Shown: piece by piece, positions 7,941-15,588 of the stretch | Position numbering within the stretch: the stretch's first letter is position 1 | Layout: every line of letters begins with the position of its first letter | Assembly (NCBI GenBank): GCA_041677345.1 | Contig: JBAYQE010000021.1 | Coordinates: 1 to 34,492, forward strand | Length of the DNA stretch: 34,492 bases | From: JALOAT01 sp041677345 | GTDB lineage: Bacteria; Pseudomonadota; Gammaproteobacteria; Thiohalomonadales; Thiohalomonadaceae | Direction: 5' to 3' | The notes under the pieces: generated by a model | The model's database searches: none | Told to the model about the DNA's origin: nothing | What the model saw: the letters and a program-made list of their open reading frames with translations, nothing else | Position numbers and translations under genes: made by a program

Positions 7941-8444
7941 TCAACCGCCCGGTTGCAGCAGTCCGCGCACCATGGCCTCGAAAACGGCCTGCTCCGATTC
8001 GCCGATGATCTTGCGGCGCACGATACCGTTACGGTCGAGCAATATCGTGGTCGGCAGCACCATGACCCCGTAGCGTTTGGTCACCACGGATTCCTCGTCG
8101 AGCAGCGTGGGATAGGTGATGACCTCCACGCGATCGACAAAACCCTGCGCCGTCTGACGGTCCTGTCCGGCATTCACCGCGAGCAACTGAAATCCCTCCG
8201 GCCGCAGGTTCTCGTAGACCGCCTGCAGCCAACGCATCTCGCCTTCACAGAATCGGCATTGCTCGGCCCAGAAATGAACCGCCACTACTTGACCCTGCTG
8301 CTCCGAGAGGCACAGCGTACCGCCTGACAGCTCAGGCAGGGTGAAATCGGGGGCCGGGTCGCCCGTCGCCAGGCGCGCCGGTCCACTGCCGCAACCGGCC
8401 ATCACGACCAGCAGCACGACGGAGAACCACCGCATCGGTTTCAT
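7941..8444 (-). CDS. TlpA-like thioredoxin-fold lipoprotein
   Basis: Membrane-anchored periplasmic thiol-disulfide protein, 167 aa. Residues 1-17 form a lipoprotein signal ending in the lipobox VMAGC (lipidated Cys18). The thioredoxin-like domain contains GDPAPDFTLPELSGG, the active-site pair Cys63-x-x-Cys66 in FWAEQCRFCEGEM, and the cis-Pro loop VMVLPTTILLDRNG. The start at 8444 overlaps the stop of the upstream membrane-protein gene by four bases. It is the last gene of a five-gene overlapping operon with an ABC transporter, so it probably supplies reductant to, or keeps reduced the cysteines of, the partner membrane protein or an exported substrate (inference). A longer reading to 8807 merely overlaps the neighbour in another frame. 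Confidence 0.9.
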   Translation of the reverse strand: MKPMRWFSVVLLVVMAGCGSGPARLATGDPAPDFTLPELSGGTLCLSEQQGQVVAVHFWAEQCRFCEGEMRWLQAVYENLRPEGFQLLAVNAGQDRQTAQGFVDRVEVITYPTLLDEESVVTKRYGVMVLPTTILLDRNGIVRRKIIGESEQAVFEAMVRGLLQPGG

Positions 8445-9436
8445 AGCAAGACCAGATTTGACCGCCAGGAGAACCAGGCCACCAACATAATCAGCAGGAA
8501 GAACAATCCCGTCGCCGTCGCCACCACGCGCGGCATGACCCGCTCCATGACCGGCCGCAAAGTGGCTGCGCGCGCGGCAAAAGGCAGTGTCACGCCGAGG
8601 GCCATGCCCAACGCGCTGCCGACGAACAACGGCAGGTAGACGAGATAACCCACATAGCCGTACTCGGCCTTCAGCAGGCAGAAGGGGCAGTGATGATGAG
8701 GATGCTCGTAGATATAGAGGGAGAGAAAGGCGATCACGGCCGCAATGGCCACGGGGAAAGCCACGGCGCTCAGGCCGGAAAAGACCAGTGCACCGCGGCG
8801 ATGCCACAGGTAGTGCAAGCCGGCGAGCACCACCGCGCCCGCCGCGACATAGAAACCGATCATGGCCGGGAGCGGCGGCATCTGCGCAAGCTCCGCGGTC
8901 ACGGTCTTGCTGCCGGTGAAGAGACTGCCACAGCAGGAGGTGATCACGTCAGCCCGCAAGTCGAGGAAATAACGTAGTTGCACCAGTGCCGCGAGTGTGG
9001 CCACGGGAAGGACGACGAGCAGCAGCGCGTACTTGACCCGCGTCAGCGGGTAATCGGGCGCGCGGTTGTCCACGTGATCCATGAACAACCAGGTGGCGGC
9101 CAGGAAGAACAACGCGAGCTTGAGAAACAGCGCCGGGAAGCCGAAGGGGTTCACATTGAAGGTGCCCACCGCACACATGGCACCCACGAATTGCACCGCC
9201 AGGCGGTCCGCCGTGAACACCAGCAACAGCAGCGACAGGATCTGCACCAAAAAAACGAAACCCAGCACCGTGGCGATGAGATAGGTCTGCCGCTCGAGGT
9301 TGATCTGACGCGCACTGCCACTCTTGAGGTCCCAGTGGCGCAGCAGCCGCACTGCGAAAACACCGGCTGGCAGCAGCAGCACCAGACTCAGTGCGTCCGC
9401 CAGTAACAGCGCCATCACGGCGGGATGAAACAGCAT
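8441..9436 (-). CDS. polytopic membrane protein with His/Cys-rich CPFC motif
   Basis: Unrecognised 331-aa integral membrane protein with about eight hydrophobic segments (for example MALLLADALSLVLLLPAG, VLGFVFLVQILSLLLLVF, YALLLVVLPVATLAALV and the C-terminal ATGLFFLLIMLVAWFSW). Two cysteine sites stand out: an adjacent Cys168-Cys169 pair in ITSCCGSLFTG, and a cluster EHPHHHCPFCLLK (His245, His247-249, Cys250, Cys253). These could bind metal or heme, or form redox disulfides. The gene overlaps the ABC ATPase gene by one base upstream and the TlpA-like lipoprotein by four bases downstream. The operon partners suggest the Cys pairs are serviced by the lipoprotein. Function unknown. Confidence 0.85.
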   Translation of the reverse strand: MLFHPAVMALLLADALSLVLLLPAGVFAVRLLRHWDLKSGSARQINLERQTYLIATVLGFVFLVQILSLLLLVFTADRLAVQFVGAMCAVGTFNVNPFGFPALFLKLALFFLAATWLFMDHVDNRAPDYPLTRVKYALLLVVLPVATLAALVQLRYFLDLRADVITSCCGSLFTGSKTVTAELAQMPPLPAMIGFYVAAGAVVLAGLHYLWHRRGALVFSGLSAVAFPVAIAAVIAFLSLYIYEHPHHHCPFCLLKAEYGYVGYLVYLPLFVGSALGMALGVTLPFAARAATLRPVMERVMPRVVATATGLFFLLIMLVAWFSWRSNLVLL

Positions 9437-10116
9437 CAGCCGACCACCTTGCCGTCACGCAGGGAAACGATGCGATCCACCACCGGCGCCTCGGACACCA
9501 GCGCATCGTGGCTGGAGAGGATCACGGTGCGGCCCTGTGCCTTCAGGCGCTCGACGATGGCAAGAAACGCCATGGACAGATGGGTATCCAGGTTGGCGGT
9601 GGGCTCATCGGCGATGATCACCGGCGGGTCGTTGATGAGCGCGCGCGCGATGGCCGCGCGCTGCGCCTCGCCGCCGGAGAGCCACTCCACCCGCGCCTCG
9701 CTGCGGTGTTCGAGCCCGAGTTCGCGCAGCAGTTGCAGGGCGCGCGCACGCAGCTCGCCATGGGGTGGTGCCAGCGGATAGGCCGGCAGCATCACGTTTT
9801 CCAGCACGGAGAGGCCACGAATCAGATTGAACTGCTGGAACACGAAACCGAAATTGTGGCGGCGCCGCTCGGTGAGAAAGCGTTCCGGGAGGCTCGATAC
9901 ATCCTCGCCCGCCAGCCGCACCCTCCCCTCCGTGGGGCGCGACAGGGCACCCAACAGGGTCAGCAGCGTGGTCTTGCCGGAACCGCTCGGCCCCGTGAGC
10001 AAGGTGACGCAGCCCCTCGCCAGATCGAGGTCGATGCCGTCCACCGCCCAGAACTGATTGGGCAGCCCCTCATTCCAGGCCTTGCGCACACCACGTAGTT
10101 CGATGAAGGCATCCAT
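9436..10116 (-). CDS. ABC transporter ATPase, LolD/MacB type
   Basis: Nucleotide-binding subunit of a type VII (LolCDE/MacB/FtsEX-like) ABC system, 226 aa, the usual size. Walker A is GPSGSGKTTLL, the Q-loop lies in FGFVFQQFNLIRGLSVLENV, the ABC signature is WLSGGEAQRAAIARAL, Walker B is PVIIADEPTANLD, and the switch His is in VILSSHDALV. It shares one base with the upstream permease gene and one with the downstream membrane-protein gene, so translation is coupled. Type VII systems do mechanical work on envelope substrates (lipoprotein extraction, efflux, hydrolase activation) rather than classical uptake. The substrate is unknown. Confidence 0.93.
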   Translation of the reverse strand: MDAFIELRGVRKAWNEGLPNQFWAVDGIDLDLARGCVTLLTGPSGSGKTTLLTLLGALSRPTEGRVRLAGEDVSSLPERFLTERRRHNFGFVFQQFNLIRGLSVLENVMLPAYPLAPPHGELRARALQLLRELGLEHRSEARVEWLSGGEAQRAAIARALINDPPVIIADEPTANLDTHLSMAFLAIVERLKAQGRTVILSSHDALVSEAPVVDRIVSLRDGKVVG

Positions 10117-11249
10117 CAGCGCATTACCGTGTCGGGATCAGTTACCGCCGCTCGCCACACAGGAATCAGTGTGGCCGCGATATAGGGCACGACCGTGAAG
10201 AGAAAAAGACTCGCCAGTTGCAGCCCATCCACTGCGGGTGTCAGGCTGAAATCAGGGTAGAGCACCGACCAGCCCTTCAGCACCGGCGCGAAGAGGGGCG
10301 CGGAGAACGTGAATACGTGCCAGTAGGCCAGGGTGAATCCTGCGAGAAACGCAAACCCCGAAACCAATGCCCCTTCCCAGAGCTTCATTTTCAGCACATC
10401 ACCCGTCTCCCAACCGACCGCCTTAAGCACACCGATCTCTCGCCTTTCATCGGCGCTCAGGCCCGAGGCCTTCTCCCAGGCCAGGATGGCGAAGGCGAGA
10501 CCGGCACCGACCAGCAGCGTCAGCACGATGCCTTCGCGCCAGTCGAACACAGCCTCATAGGTGCGCAGCACCTCCTCACGCAACACCGGCCGCGTGTCAG
10601 GCAGCAACAGCACCACTTTTTCCGCGACCTTGCGCACCTCGCGCGGGTGGGCCACGCTCAGCGTCACGTCAGTGTAATGACCGGGCCGGATACCGAACAG
10701 GGCCTGGAAATCCGTCTCGCCCATGAGCAGGAGATCGGAAGTCACGATATTCGCGCTCTGCGGTAACACCTCGGCCACGCGCAGCAGGATGAGTGCACCG
10801 TCATAACCGCGTACTGCCATCACATCGCCTTCGGCGGCTCCACGGGTGCGGGCGATGCCTTCACCGATGGCGATACTGCCTGCGGGAAGTGCACGATCGG
10901 ACGGCGCCATGACGGTGAAGTTGGCGGCCACCAGCGGGTCGAAGTAATAGCCCCAGAGCCGTCCTTCCACGCTGCGCACACCACGGATGTCCCGCAGCTT
11001 CTCTATGTAGCTGGCCGGCACGAGGTCATGGCGCCCTGCGGTGAGTTTCTGCACCACCACTTCGGGCGCTGCCTGCAGCAGATAGGCTGCCTCACGCTTG
11101 AGTGCGTGGCTGTAAAGCAGCACCGACGCCACCAGAAACACCAGCGCCGTGTATACCGCGAGGAGCCCGGCGTTTTTGGCCTTGCGCCGCGCGAGCGCCG
11201 CGACGGTGTAGTCGATGAGATACCGTTGTCTAGCGATCCAATGGCGCAT
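10116..11249 (-). CDS. ABC transporter permease, FtsX/MacB type
   Basis: Permease partner of the adjacent ATPase, 377 aa, with the topology of this class. One N-terminal membrane helix (GLLAVYTALVFLVASVLLY, about residues 28-46) is followed by a large periplasmic MacB-PCD-like domain (about 50-240, including MAVRGYDGALILLRVAEVLP). Three C-terminal helices follow around IVLTLLVGAGLAFAILAWE, EGALVSGFAFLAGFTLAYW and SLFLFTVVPYIAATLIPVW. The cytoplasmic loop has the family's ERREIGVLKAVGWETGDVL coupling motif. It overlaps the small upstream gene by 20 bases. No fused ATPase domain is present, unlike MacB itself. Confidence 0.9.
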   Translation of the reverse strand: MRHWIARQRYLIDYTVAALARRKAKNAGLLAVYTALVFLVASVLLYSHALKREAAYLLQAAPEVVVQKLTAGRHDLVPASYIEKLRDIRGVRSVEGRLWGYYFDPLVAANFTVMAPSDRALPAGSIAIGEGIARTRGAAEGDVMAVRGYDGALILLRVAEVLPQSANIVTSDLLLMGETDFQALFGIRPGHYTDVTLSVAHPREVRKVAEKVVLLLPDTRPVLREEVLRTYEAVFDWREGIVLTLLVGAGLAFAILAWEKASGLSADERREIGVLKAVGWETGDVLKMKLWEGALVSGFAFLAGFTLAYWHVFTFSAPLFAPVLKGWSVLYPDFSLTPAVDGLQLASLFLFTVVPYIAATLIPVWRAAVTDPDTVMR

Positions 11250-11544
11250 GAGATGTCAGATGGGGAGGTGGGTTGAAAATCGCGCCGGTGGGAAAGTGTT
11301 CCAGCGCCATGGGGTGATCCTGAAAGGGGGCATGGGCATCGGCGAGGGAGAGGTGACGCGTATAGCGCGCCTCGGTGGCAAGGCAGAGATCACTCAGGCC
11401 GAGGTCACTCACCCATTGGCGATTGGCCGCCCAGTCAGGACCGGTTGCATCCGTCGCAGATAACAGCACGAGTGTGAACGCAAGGAGCAGCAGCGAGAGC
11501 AATCCCAATGTCACGGTGCTGAAACGGATCTTTCGGATGTGCAT
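11230..11544 (-). CDS. small membrane-anchored protein of unknown function
   Basis: First gene of the ABC/TlpA operon, 104 aa. I do not recognise the family. Residues 1-30 make one N-terminal membrane anchor or signal (TVTLGLLSLLLLAFTLVLLS). The rest is predicted periplasmic and contains a striking, likely conserved segment with several His and Pro: EARYTRHLSLADAHAPFQDH followed by PMALEHFPTGAIFNPPP. It has one Cys (SDLCLATEA). The start at 11544 puts the hydrophobic stretch at the N-terminus; a longer reading to 11643 adds 33 residues without signal character. It overlaps the permease start by 20 bases, so it is probably a dedicated partner or substrate. Confidence 0.7.
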   Translation of the reverse strand: MHIRKIRFSTVTLGLLSLLLLAFTLVLLSATDATGPDWAANRQWVSDLGLSDLCLATEARYTRHLSLADAHAPFQDHPMALEHFPTGAIFNPPPHLTSHAPLDR

Positions 11545-11791
11545 GGTCGACTCATCATCAGAAATCACTCGCGGCGCTGACACTACCACAACCCGCGATG
11601 GAAGAGGCCCCAAAAATGTCAGTCTGGCGGCAAAAAGATCCATGGCATGCGCGTGTTCCCAATCGCCTGCGTGTCGAGAGCGGTTCTAATCCTGCACCCG
11701 CGGATCCAGGTTTTTTTTGCATGCCACTGGATCTGCACTCAACCTTCAGGAAAACTGTCGGTTGGATCCTCAAACCCGTGAACACGTTGTC

Positions 11792-12736
11792 ATGGTTCTT
11801 TCGAATTACGTGAACACCTTCGGCCGTGCGATGATGGAAAGCTACGGCGCGCGCGTGCACAAAGTGACGGTGGACGCGGGCTTCACATGCCCCAATCGCG
11901 ACGGCAGCAAAGGTCGCGGCGGCTGCACGTTCTGCAACAACACATCGTTCAGTCCCAACGGCCGCGCACCTGCACCGATCGCAACGCAGATCGCCAATGG
12001 TCGTGCGGTCATCGCACGGCGCACCCGCGCTGAACGTTTCATTGCTTATTTCCAGGCGTACACCAATACCTACGATGACCCTGCCGTATTGCAGCAGCGC
12101 TATGACCTGGCACTGAGCCAACCCGGCGTCATCGGCCTTGCGGTGGGCACACGGCCGGACTGCGTGCCCGGCAAGGTGCTCGACATGCTGGCATGCTACC
12201 GGGATCGGGGCTTCGAGGTGTGGCTGGAGCTCGGTCTGCAGTCGGCCTTCGACGCCACCCTCGCCCGGGTAAATCGCGGCCACGGGTTCGCGGAATACCG
12301 GGACGCCGCGCGCGCCGCCCATCGCCGCGGACTCAAGGTCTGCACGCACCTGATCCTGGGACTGCCCGAAGAGACCGTGGCCCATGCCCACATCACCCTC
12401 GACCGCGTACTCGATGAAGGCGTCGAGGGACTGAAGCTTCACCCGCTGCATGTGGTCAAGGGCACCCGGCTCGCCATCGCCTGGCGACGCGGCGAATATG
12501 TGCCCTGGAGCGAAGCACGCTACATACACGTGGCGGGTGAGCTCGTCCGCCGCACGCCTCGCGACGTGATATTCCACCGGCTCACGGGTACGGCGTCGGC
12601 AAACCTGTTGCTGGCACCCGCCTGGTGCGGCGCAAAATGGCACGTGCTCAACGGCTTGACCCGTCATCTGGCACTCCATGGGCCACAGGGCAGCGCACTC
12701 GGACGGGAGGCCGCTGACCTGCTCGCAGTCGATTGA
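11792..12736 (+). CDS. yhcC: radical SAM protein, TIGR01212/YhcC family
   Basis: 314-aa radical S-adenosylmethionine enzyme closely resembling E. coli YhcC (about 309 aa). The [4Fe-4S] site is the FTCPNRDG...GGCTFCNN segment, with the three Cys spaced C-x11-C-x2-C, near residues 35-50. Other conserved stretches are RFIAYFQAYTNTYDDPAVL, VGTRPDCVPGKVLDML, EVWLELGLQSAFDATLARVN, LKVCTHLILGLPEET and GLKLHPLHVVKGT. The C-terminus GPQGSALGRE also matches. The physiological reaction is not established. I chose the ATG at 11792 because it yields the YhcC N-terminus (YVNTFGRAMMESYGARVHK); an in-frame TTG at 11717 adds 25 unrelated residues. No clear Shine-Dalgarno sequence is seen. Confidence 0.92.
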   Translation: MVLSNYVNTFGRAMMESYGARVHKVTVDAGFTCPNRDGSKGRGGCTFCNNTSFSPNGRAPAPIATQIANGRAVIARRTRAERFIAYFQAYTNTYDDPAVLQQRYDLALSQPGVIGLAVGTRPDCVPGKVLDMLACYRDRGFEVWLELGLQSAFDATLARVNRGHGFAEYRDAARAAHRRGLKVCTHLILGLPEETVAHAHITLDRVLDEGVEGLKLHPLHVVKGTRLAIAWRRGEYVPWSEARYIHVAGELVRRTPRDVIFHRLTGTASANLLLAPAWCGAKWHVLNGLTRHLALHGPQGSALGREAADLLAVD

Positions 12737-12858
12737 TAGCCCCTTGCAAGCTCAGCGCCTGCGGACCACACGCCCGTGGCGCACATTCCAGGCAGCGACC
12801 CTGTGCCGGTGTGAGTGTGCCCGACAGCGAATCAATCAGCACACGTAACAGGCTGTAC

Positions 12859-13482
12859 TCAGGGTTTCCACGCGCAGCCGTTCAAGGCCTTGCCCCGGAA
12901 CTCCCCTGTGATGGCCCAACCCGAGAGCAGTCGGTTGTCGGGGTGGAAACACACCTGTTGGCGTAGTTCCCACTGGCCGCCTTCCACCTCCAGCCGTGTC
13001 ACGGCGGGATCGTCCAGGTTTTCCGTGAAGCTGACCTCGGCGGCGGGATGCCCCTCCACATGCAGGCGCAGTTTGTCCTCTGCCGTGATCATGCTCCACG
13101 CCGGATTCCGGCCGACCGCCCGCCATGGCCCGGTACCGGGCAGGGGAGCACCGCAGCGTGCCTGGACGTGGGCGAAGTTGATGCCCTTGGTACGCAGGGT
13201 GCCGTTGTCGGCCTCACCGAACAGTTCGGCGTAGAGCGGCTTGTCGGCCGACAGCCCAAGTTTTTTCAGCGCGGATGTCACCACACCGCCCGGTGATACA
13301 TCCTCCACTTCGACATAGCTGCGTTCCCGGCAGGGCGAAAAGATCATCCTGCCTTCGTGAGAAAGCATCAGCCCCCTGGCGAGACCCTCTTCGGATGCAG
13401 CCGGTGCTTGCGCGCCGGCAAGGGCCGGCATTCCCAGGAAGCCGGCCACGAGGACGGCGAGCAAATTCTTGCGCATATGCAT
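12859..13482 (-). CDS. secreted protein of unknown function, last gene of the copper operon
   Basis: 207-aa exported protein. Residues 1-25 are a Sec signal (MHMRKNLLAVLVAGFLGMPA, cleavage likely after GAQA). The mature part has two segments that look structured: MLSHEGRMIFSPCRERSYVE, and a C-terminal block WELRQQVCFHPDNRLLSGWA ending in LNGCAWKP. Four Cys in the mature protein could form two disulfides. I do not recognise the family with confidence; the pattern recalls small outer-membrane or periplasmic proteins that carry a C-terminal MliC/META-like strand, but this is a guess. It lies 18 bases downstream of the SCO1-like gene, so it is probably cotranscribed. The start may instead be the second Met at 13476. 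Confidence 0.7.
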   Translation of the reverse strand: MHMRKNLLAVLVAGFLGMPALAGAQAPAASEEGLARGLMLSHEGRMIFSPCRERSYVEVEDVSPGGVVTSALKKLGLSADKPLYAELFGEADNGTLRTKGINFAHVQARCGAPLPGTGPWRAVGRNPAWSMITAEDKLRLHVEGHPAAEVSFTENLDDPAVTRLEVEGGQWELRQQVCFHPDNRLLSGWAITGEFRGKALNGCAWKP

Positions 13483-13500
13483 GGTACCGATGATGCCACC

Positions 13501-14100
13501 CTAACCGGCAGCCATGATTGAACGGATCTCGGCAGCGACCTGGGAAGCGGGTGTGCTATAGGCGAATTTCTTGATGAACTCACCCCCCCGCCCCACGAGA
13601 TAAAGCCCGGCGGTATGGTCCACGGCGTAGAAGCCGGATTCCGCATCCTCACCAGGGACCTTCGCATACTTGATCTTGAAGTTCATCGCAGCCCGTTGGA
13701 CGAGCGCGGGCGAGCCGCTCAGGCCGAGGATGCGTGGGTCGAAGAAGGCGGTGTAGGTCTTCAGCGCCTCGGGGGTGTCGCGCTCGGGATCGACCGTGAT
13801 GAATATGCTTTGCAAGCCTCCGGCGTCATCCCCCAACAGGCGCAATATTTCGGTCATGTCCACCAGCGTCGTTGGGCAGACATCGGGACAGGCGGTGTAG
13901 CCGAAGGTAATGAGTTGGTAGCGCCCGTGGAAATCCTCATCGGTGACTGCACCGCCGTCGGGACCGACCAGCAGGTAGCGGGTACGGACCTGAACCACTT
14001 CGTCGTCGTCCAGGCCATGGCCGGAGGAGGTCTGTGCCTGCGCCGGGCCGATTATGCCAAGCGCCAGGGAAACCAGTATTGCGCCAAATATGTGCTTCAT
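13501..14100 (-). CDS. SCO1/SenC-family copper protein (second copy)
   Basis: 199-aa periplasmic SCO1/SenC/PrrC protein. Members deliver copper to, or reduce the cysteines of, CuA centres. A signal peptide spans residues 1-23 (ILVSLALGIIGPAQA). The copper site is intact: the Cys pair CPDVC in GYTACPDVCPTTLVDM and the distal His in YAVDHTAGLYLV. Also typical are FITVDPERDTPEALKTY and the linker FDPRILGLSGSPALV. The start at 14100 shares one base with the preceding gene's stop; a longer reading to 14181 adds a non-signal stretch. It is the second of two SCO genes in the operon and clearly divergent from the first. Confidence 0.93.
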   Translation of the reverse strand: MKHIFGAILVSLALGIIGPAQAQTSSGHGLDDDEVVQVRTRYLLVGPDGGAVTDEDFHGRYQLITFGYTACPDVCPTTLVDMTEILRLLGDDAGGLQSIFITVDPERDTPEALKTYTAFFDPRILGLSGSPALVQRAAMNFKIKYAKVPGEDAESGFYAVDHTAGLYLVGRGGEFIKKFAYSTPASQVAAEIRSIMAAG

Positions 14101-14462
14101 CACGACTGTATTCCCATCACCCGGTTCAACGCCTGGCGTGCATGCTCGATTTGCCCTGCCAGCGTCTTGCCATCGGGACAATCGTCCCCGGACTGCCCGA
14201 ATGCAAGGAAGCTCTCGTTCGTCGCGTTTTCGAAATACTCACCCACGTCTCTTTGCTTCGGGGCCGTTTCAATCATGATCTCCCGCAGCCGCGTGGCCAG
14301 CGCGTTTTGCTTGCAGGCCAGCGCGATACCATTCAGTTCGCCGAGCCGGGCCACGGACTGCTGCAACTCGGCATCCTGCCCGGCACCCGCCACCCCTGCC
14401 AAACCGCTCAACAGTACCGCGGTTGCCCATACCTTCACCGAAGACCTTCTGCTGTGAACCAT
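14100..14462 (-). CDS. periplasmic protein of unknown function between PCuAC and SCO
   Basis: 120-aa protein with a signal peptide (ATAVLLSGLAGVAGAG, about residues 13-28). I do not recognise a named family. The mature domain is mostly helical with two Cys (ALACKQNALATR and SGDDCPDGKTLAGQ) and a likely conserved centre, REIMIETAPKQRDVGEYFEN. It shares one base with the downstream SCO start and lies 51 bases after the PCuAC gene, so it is embedded in the copper-delivery operon. A role in metal handling or redox is plausible from position only. Confidence 0.75.
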   Translation of the reverse strand: MVHSRRSSVKVWATAVLLSGLAGVAGAGQDAELQQSVARLGELNGIALACKQNALATRLREIMIETAPKQRDVGEYFENATNESFLAFGQSGDDCPDGKTLAGQIEHARQALNRVMGIQS

Positions 14463-14513
14463 GTTTTGGATTCCCCCCTCAGGCTGCCATCACTCATGCG
14501 TAAGTGTTGGTAT

Positions 14514-14972
14514 TCAGTGACGGCCCGTTTGCGTCTGCCTGGCGACCGGCCGAATGACCTTCGCCTTTATCACCTTCTCTGAGCCGTCATCGAAGGAAAG
14601 TGTAAGGGGGATCACATCACCTTCCCGCAACGGAGTTTGCAGATCGATCATCATGACATGGAGTCCGCCGGGCTCGAGCACGGCCTTGTCCTTGGCGGCA
14701 ATGGAGACCGACGAGATGGCCCGCATTTTCATGATGCCATTCTCATTGATATGGGTATGTAATTCCGTGACGCGCGAAACCGGGTTGCTCGCCTTCACCA
14801 GACGAATCACCTTGTCACTGTCGTTCTTCAAGGTCATGAAGGCACCCAGCGCCAGGACGTTGGGCGGGCCGAGCCTTATATAGGGATCCACCACCGTGAT
14901 GTGGTCGCTGGCCTCGGCGAGTGCCAGCCCCGCGAAAGCCACTCCAAGGACAAATGTAACTGCTTTCTTCAT
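14514..14972 (-). CDS. PCuAC periplasmic copper chaperone
   Basis: 152-aa PCuA(C)/DUF461 protein, a periplasmic Cu(I) chaperone that works with SCO proteins to load CuA, and in some bacteria CuB. A signal peptide spans residues 1-19. The copper-binding pattern H-x10-M-x21-H-x-M is exact: His72 and Met83 in ELHTHINENGIMKMRAI, His105 and Met107 in LEPGGLHVMMIDL. The strand motif VVDPYIRLGPPNVLALGAF is also typical. It sits between the two SCO genes and 12 bases downstream of the first, a classic copper-insertion arrangement. The mature C-terminus is rich in basic residues. Confidence 0.95.
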   Translation of the reverse strand: MKKAVTFVLGVAFAGLALAEASDHITVVDPYIRLGPPNVLALGAFMTLKNDSDKVIRLVKASNPVSRVTELHTHINENGIMKMRAISSVSIAAKDKAVLEPGGLHVMMIDLQTPLREGDVIPLTLSFDDGSEKVIKAKVIRPVARQTQTGRH

Positions 14973-14984
14973 GGAAAAGACTCC

Positions 14985-15587
14985 CTATTTTACGCGCAGT
15001 GACGTGCGGATGGCCTGGGCTATACGGGCCGGTGTTGAGCCGTGGGTGATCTTGTCGACGACACGGCCGTTGCGTGCCACCACGTAGATATCAGCAGAAT
15101 GGTCCACGACGTAGTCGCCGCCGGCGGTCACGCCGGCTTGCCTCACAAAGAAGGCCCCGTAGTCCCGCGCAACCTTCCGCACCTGCTCTTCGCTCCCGGT
15201 GACGCCGATGATGTTCGGATGAAAGAAGTCGGTGTACTGCTTGAGACCTTCGGGGGTATCGCGCCCGGGATCGACCGATACGAAGATCACGGCCACGTTC
15301 TTTTTTTCACCGGGTTCCAGCTGCTCGATGCCGTCGGCCACGGCCACCAGAGCCGTCGGACAGATATCGGGACAGAACGTATAACCGAAGTACACCAGTG
15401 CCACCTTGCCGCGAAAATCCTGCAGCGACACGGGACCGTCGGCAGACTTCAAGGTGAAATCCCCTCCGAGGGGCAGCCCAGGCTTGGGCACGGGTTGGTC
15501 ATCGGGGATGGGATTCCAGAACAATGCCAATCCCACGACCGTAAGTGCCATCAGCAAGGCAACGAATCCGAGAATTCTGTCTGACAC
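14985..15587 (-). CDS. SCO1/SenC-family copper protein (first copy)
   Basis: 200-aa membrane-anchored SCO1/SenC protein. A single N-terminal helix (ILGFVALLMALTVVGLALFW) is not followed by an obvious cleavage site, so it probably remains tethered. The copper site is complete: CPDIC in GYTFCPDICPTALVAV plus the distal His in YVVDHSADIYVV. The thioredoxin-like core includes VSVDPGRDTPEGLKQYTDFF. It starts one base after the upstream stop and precedes the PCuAC gene by 12 bases. Partners in this window point to assembly of CuA in NosZ or in a cytochrome oxidase encoded elsewhere; the sequence does not decide which. Confidence 0.95.
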   Translation of the reverse strand: MSDRILGFVALLMALTVVGLALFWNPIPDDQPVPKPGLPLGGDFTLKSADGPVSLQDFRGKVALVYFGYTFCPDICPTALVAVADGIEQLEPGEKKNVAVIFVSVDPGRDTPEGLKQYTDFFHPNIIGVTGSEEQVRKVARDYGAFFVRQAGVTAGGDYVVDHSADIYVVARNGRVVDKITHGSTPARIAQAIRTSLRVK

Positions 15588-15588
15588 G

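Noticed and set aside
11703..11733. Inverted repeat GATCCAG/CTGGATC around a T8 run upstream of the radical SAM gene
   Set aside because: Arms are only seven bases and the T-run is in the loop, so it is not a terminator; no regulator pattern recognised.
12648..12842. Short Cys-rich minus-strand frame overlapping the end of the radical SAM gene
   Set aside because: Overlaps a well-supported gene, lacks a ribosome-binding site and has no recognisable motif.
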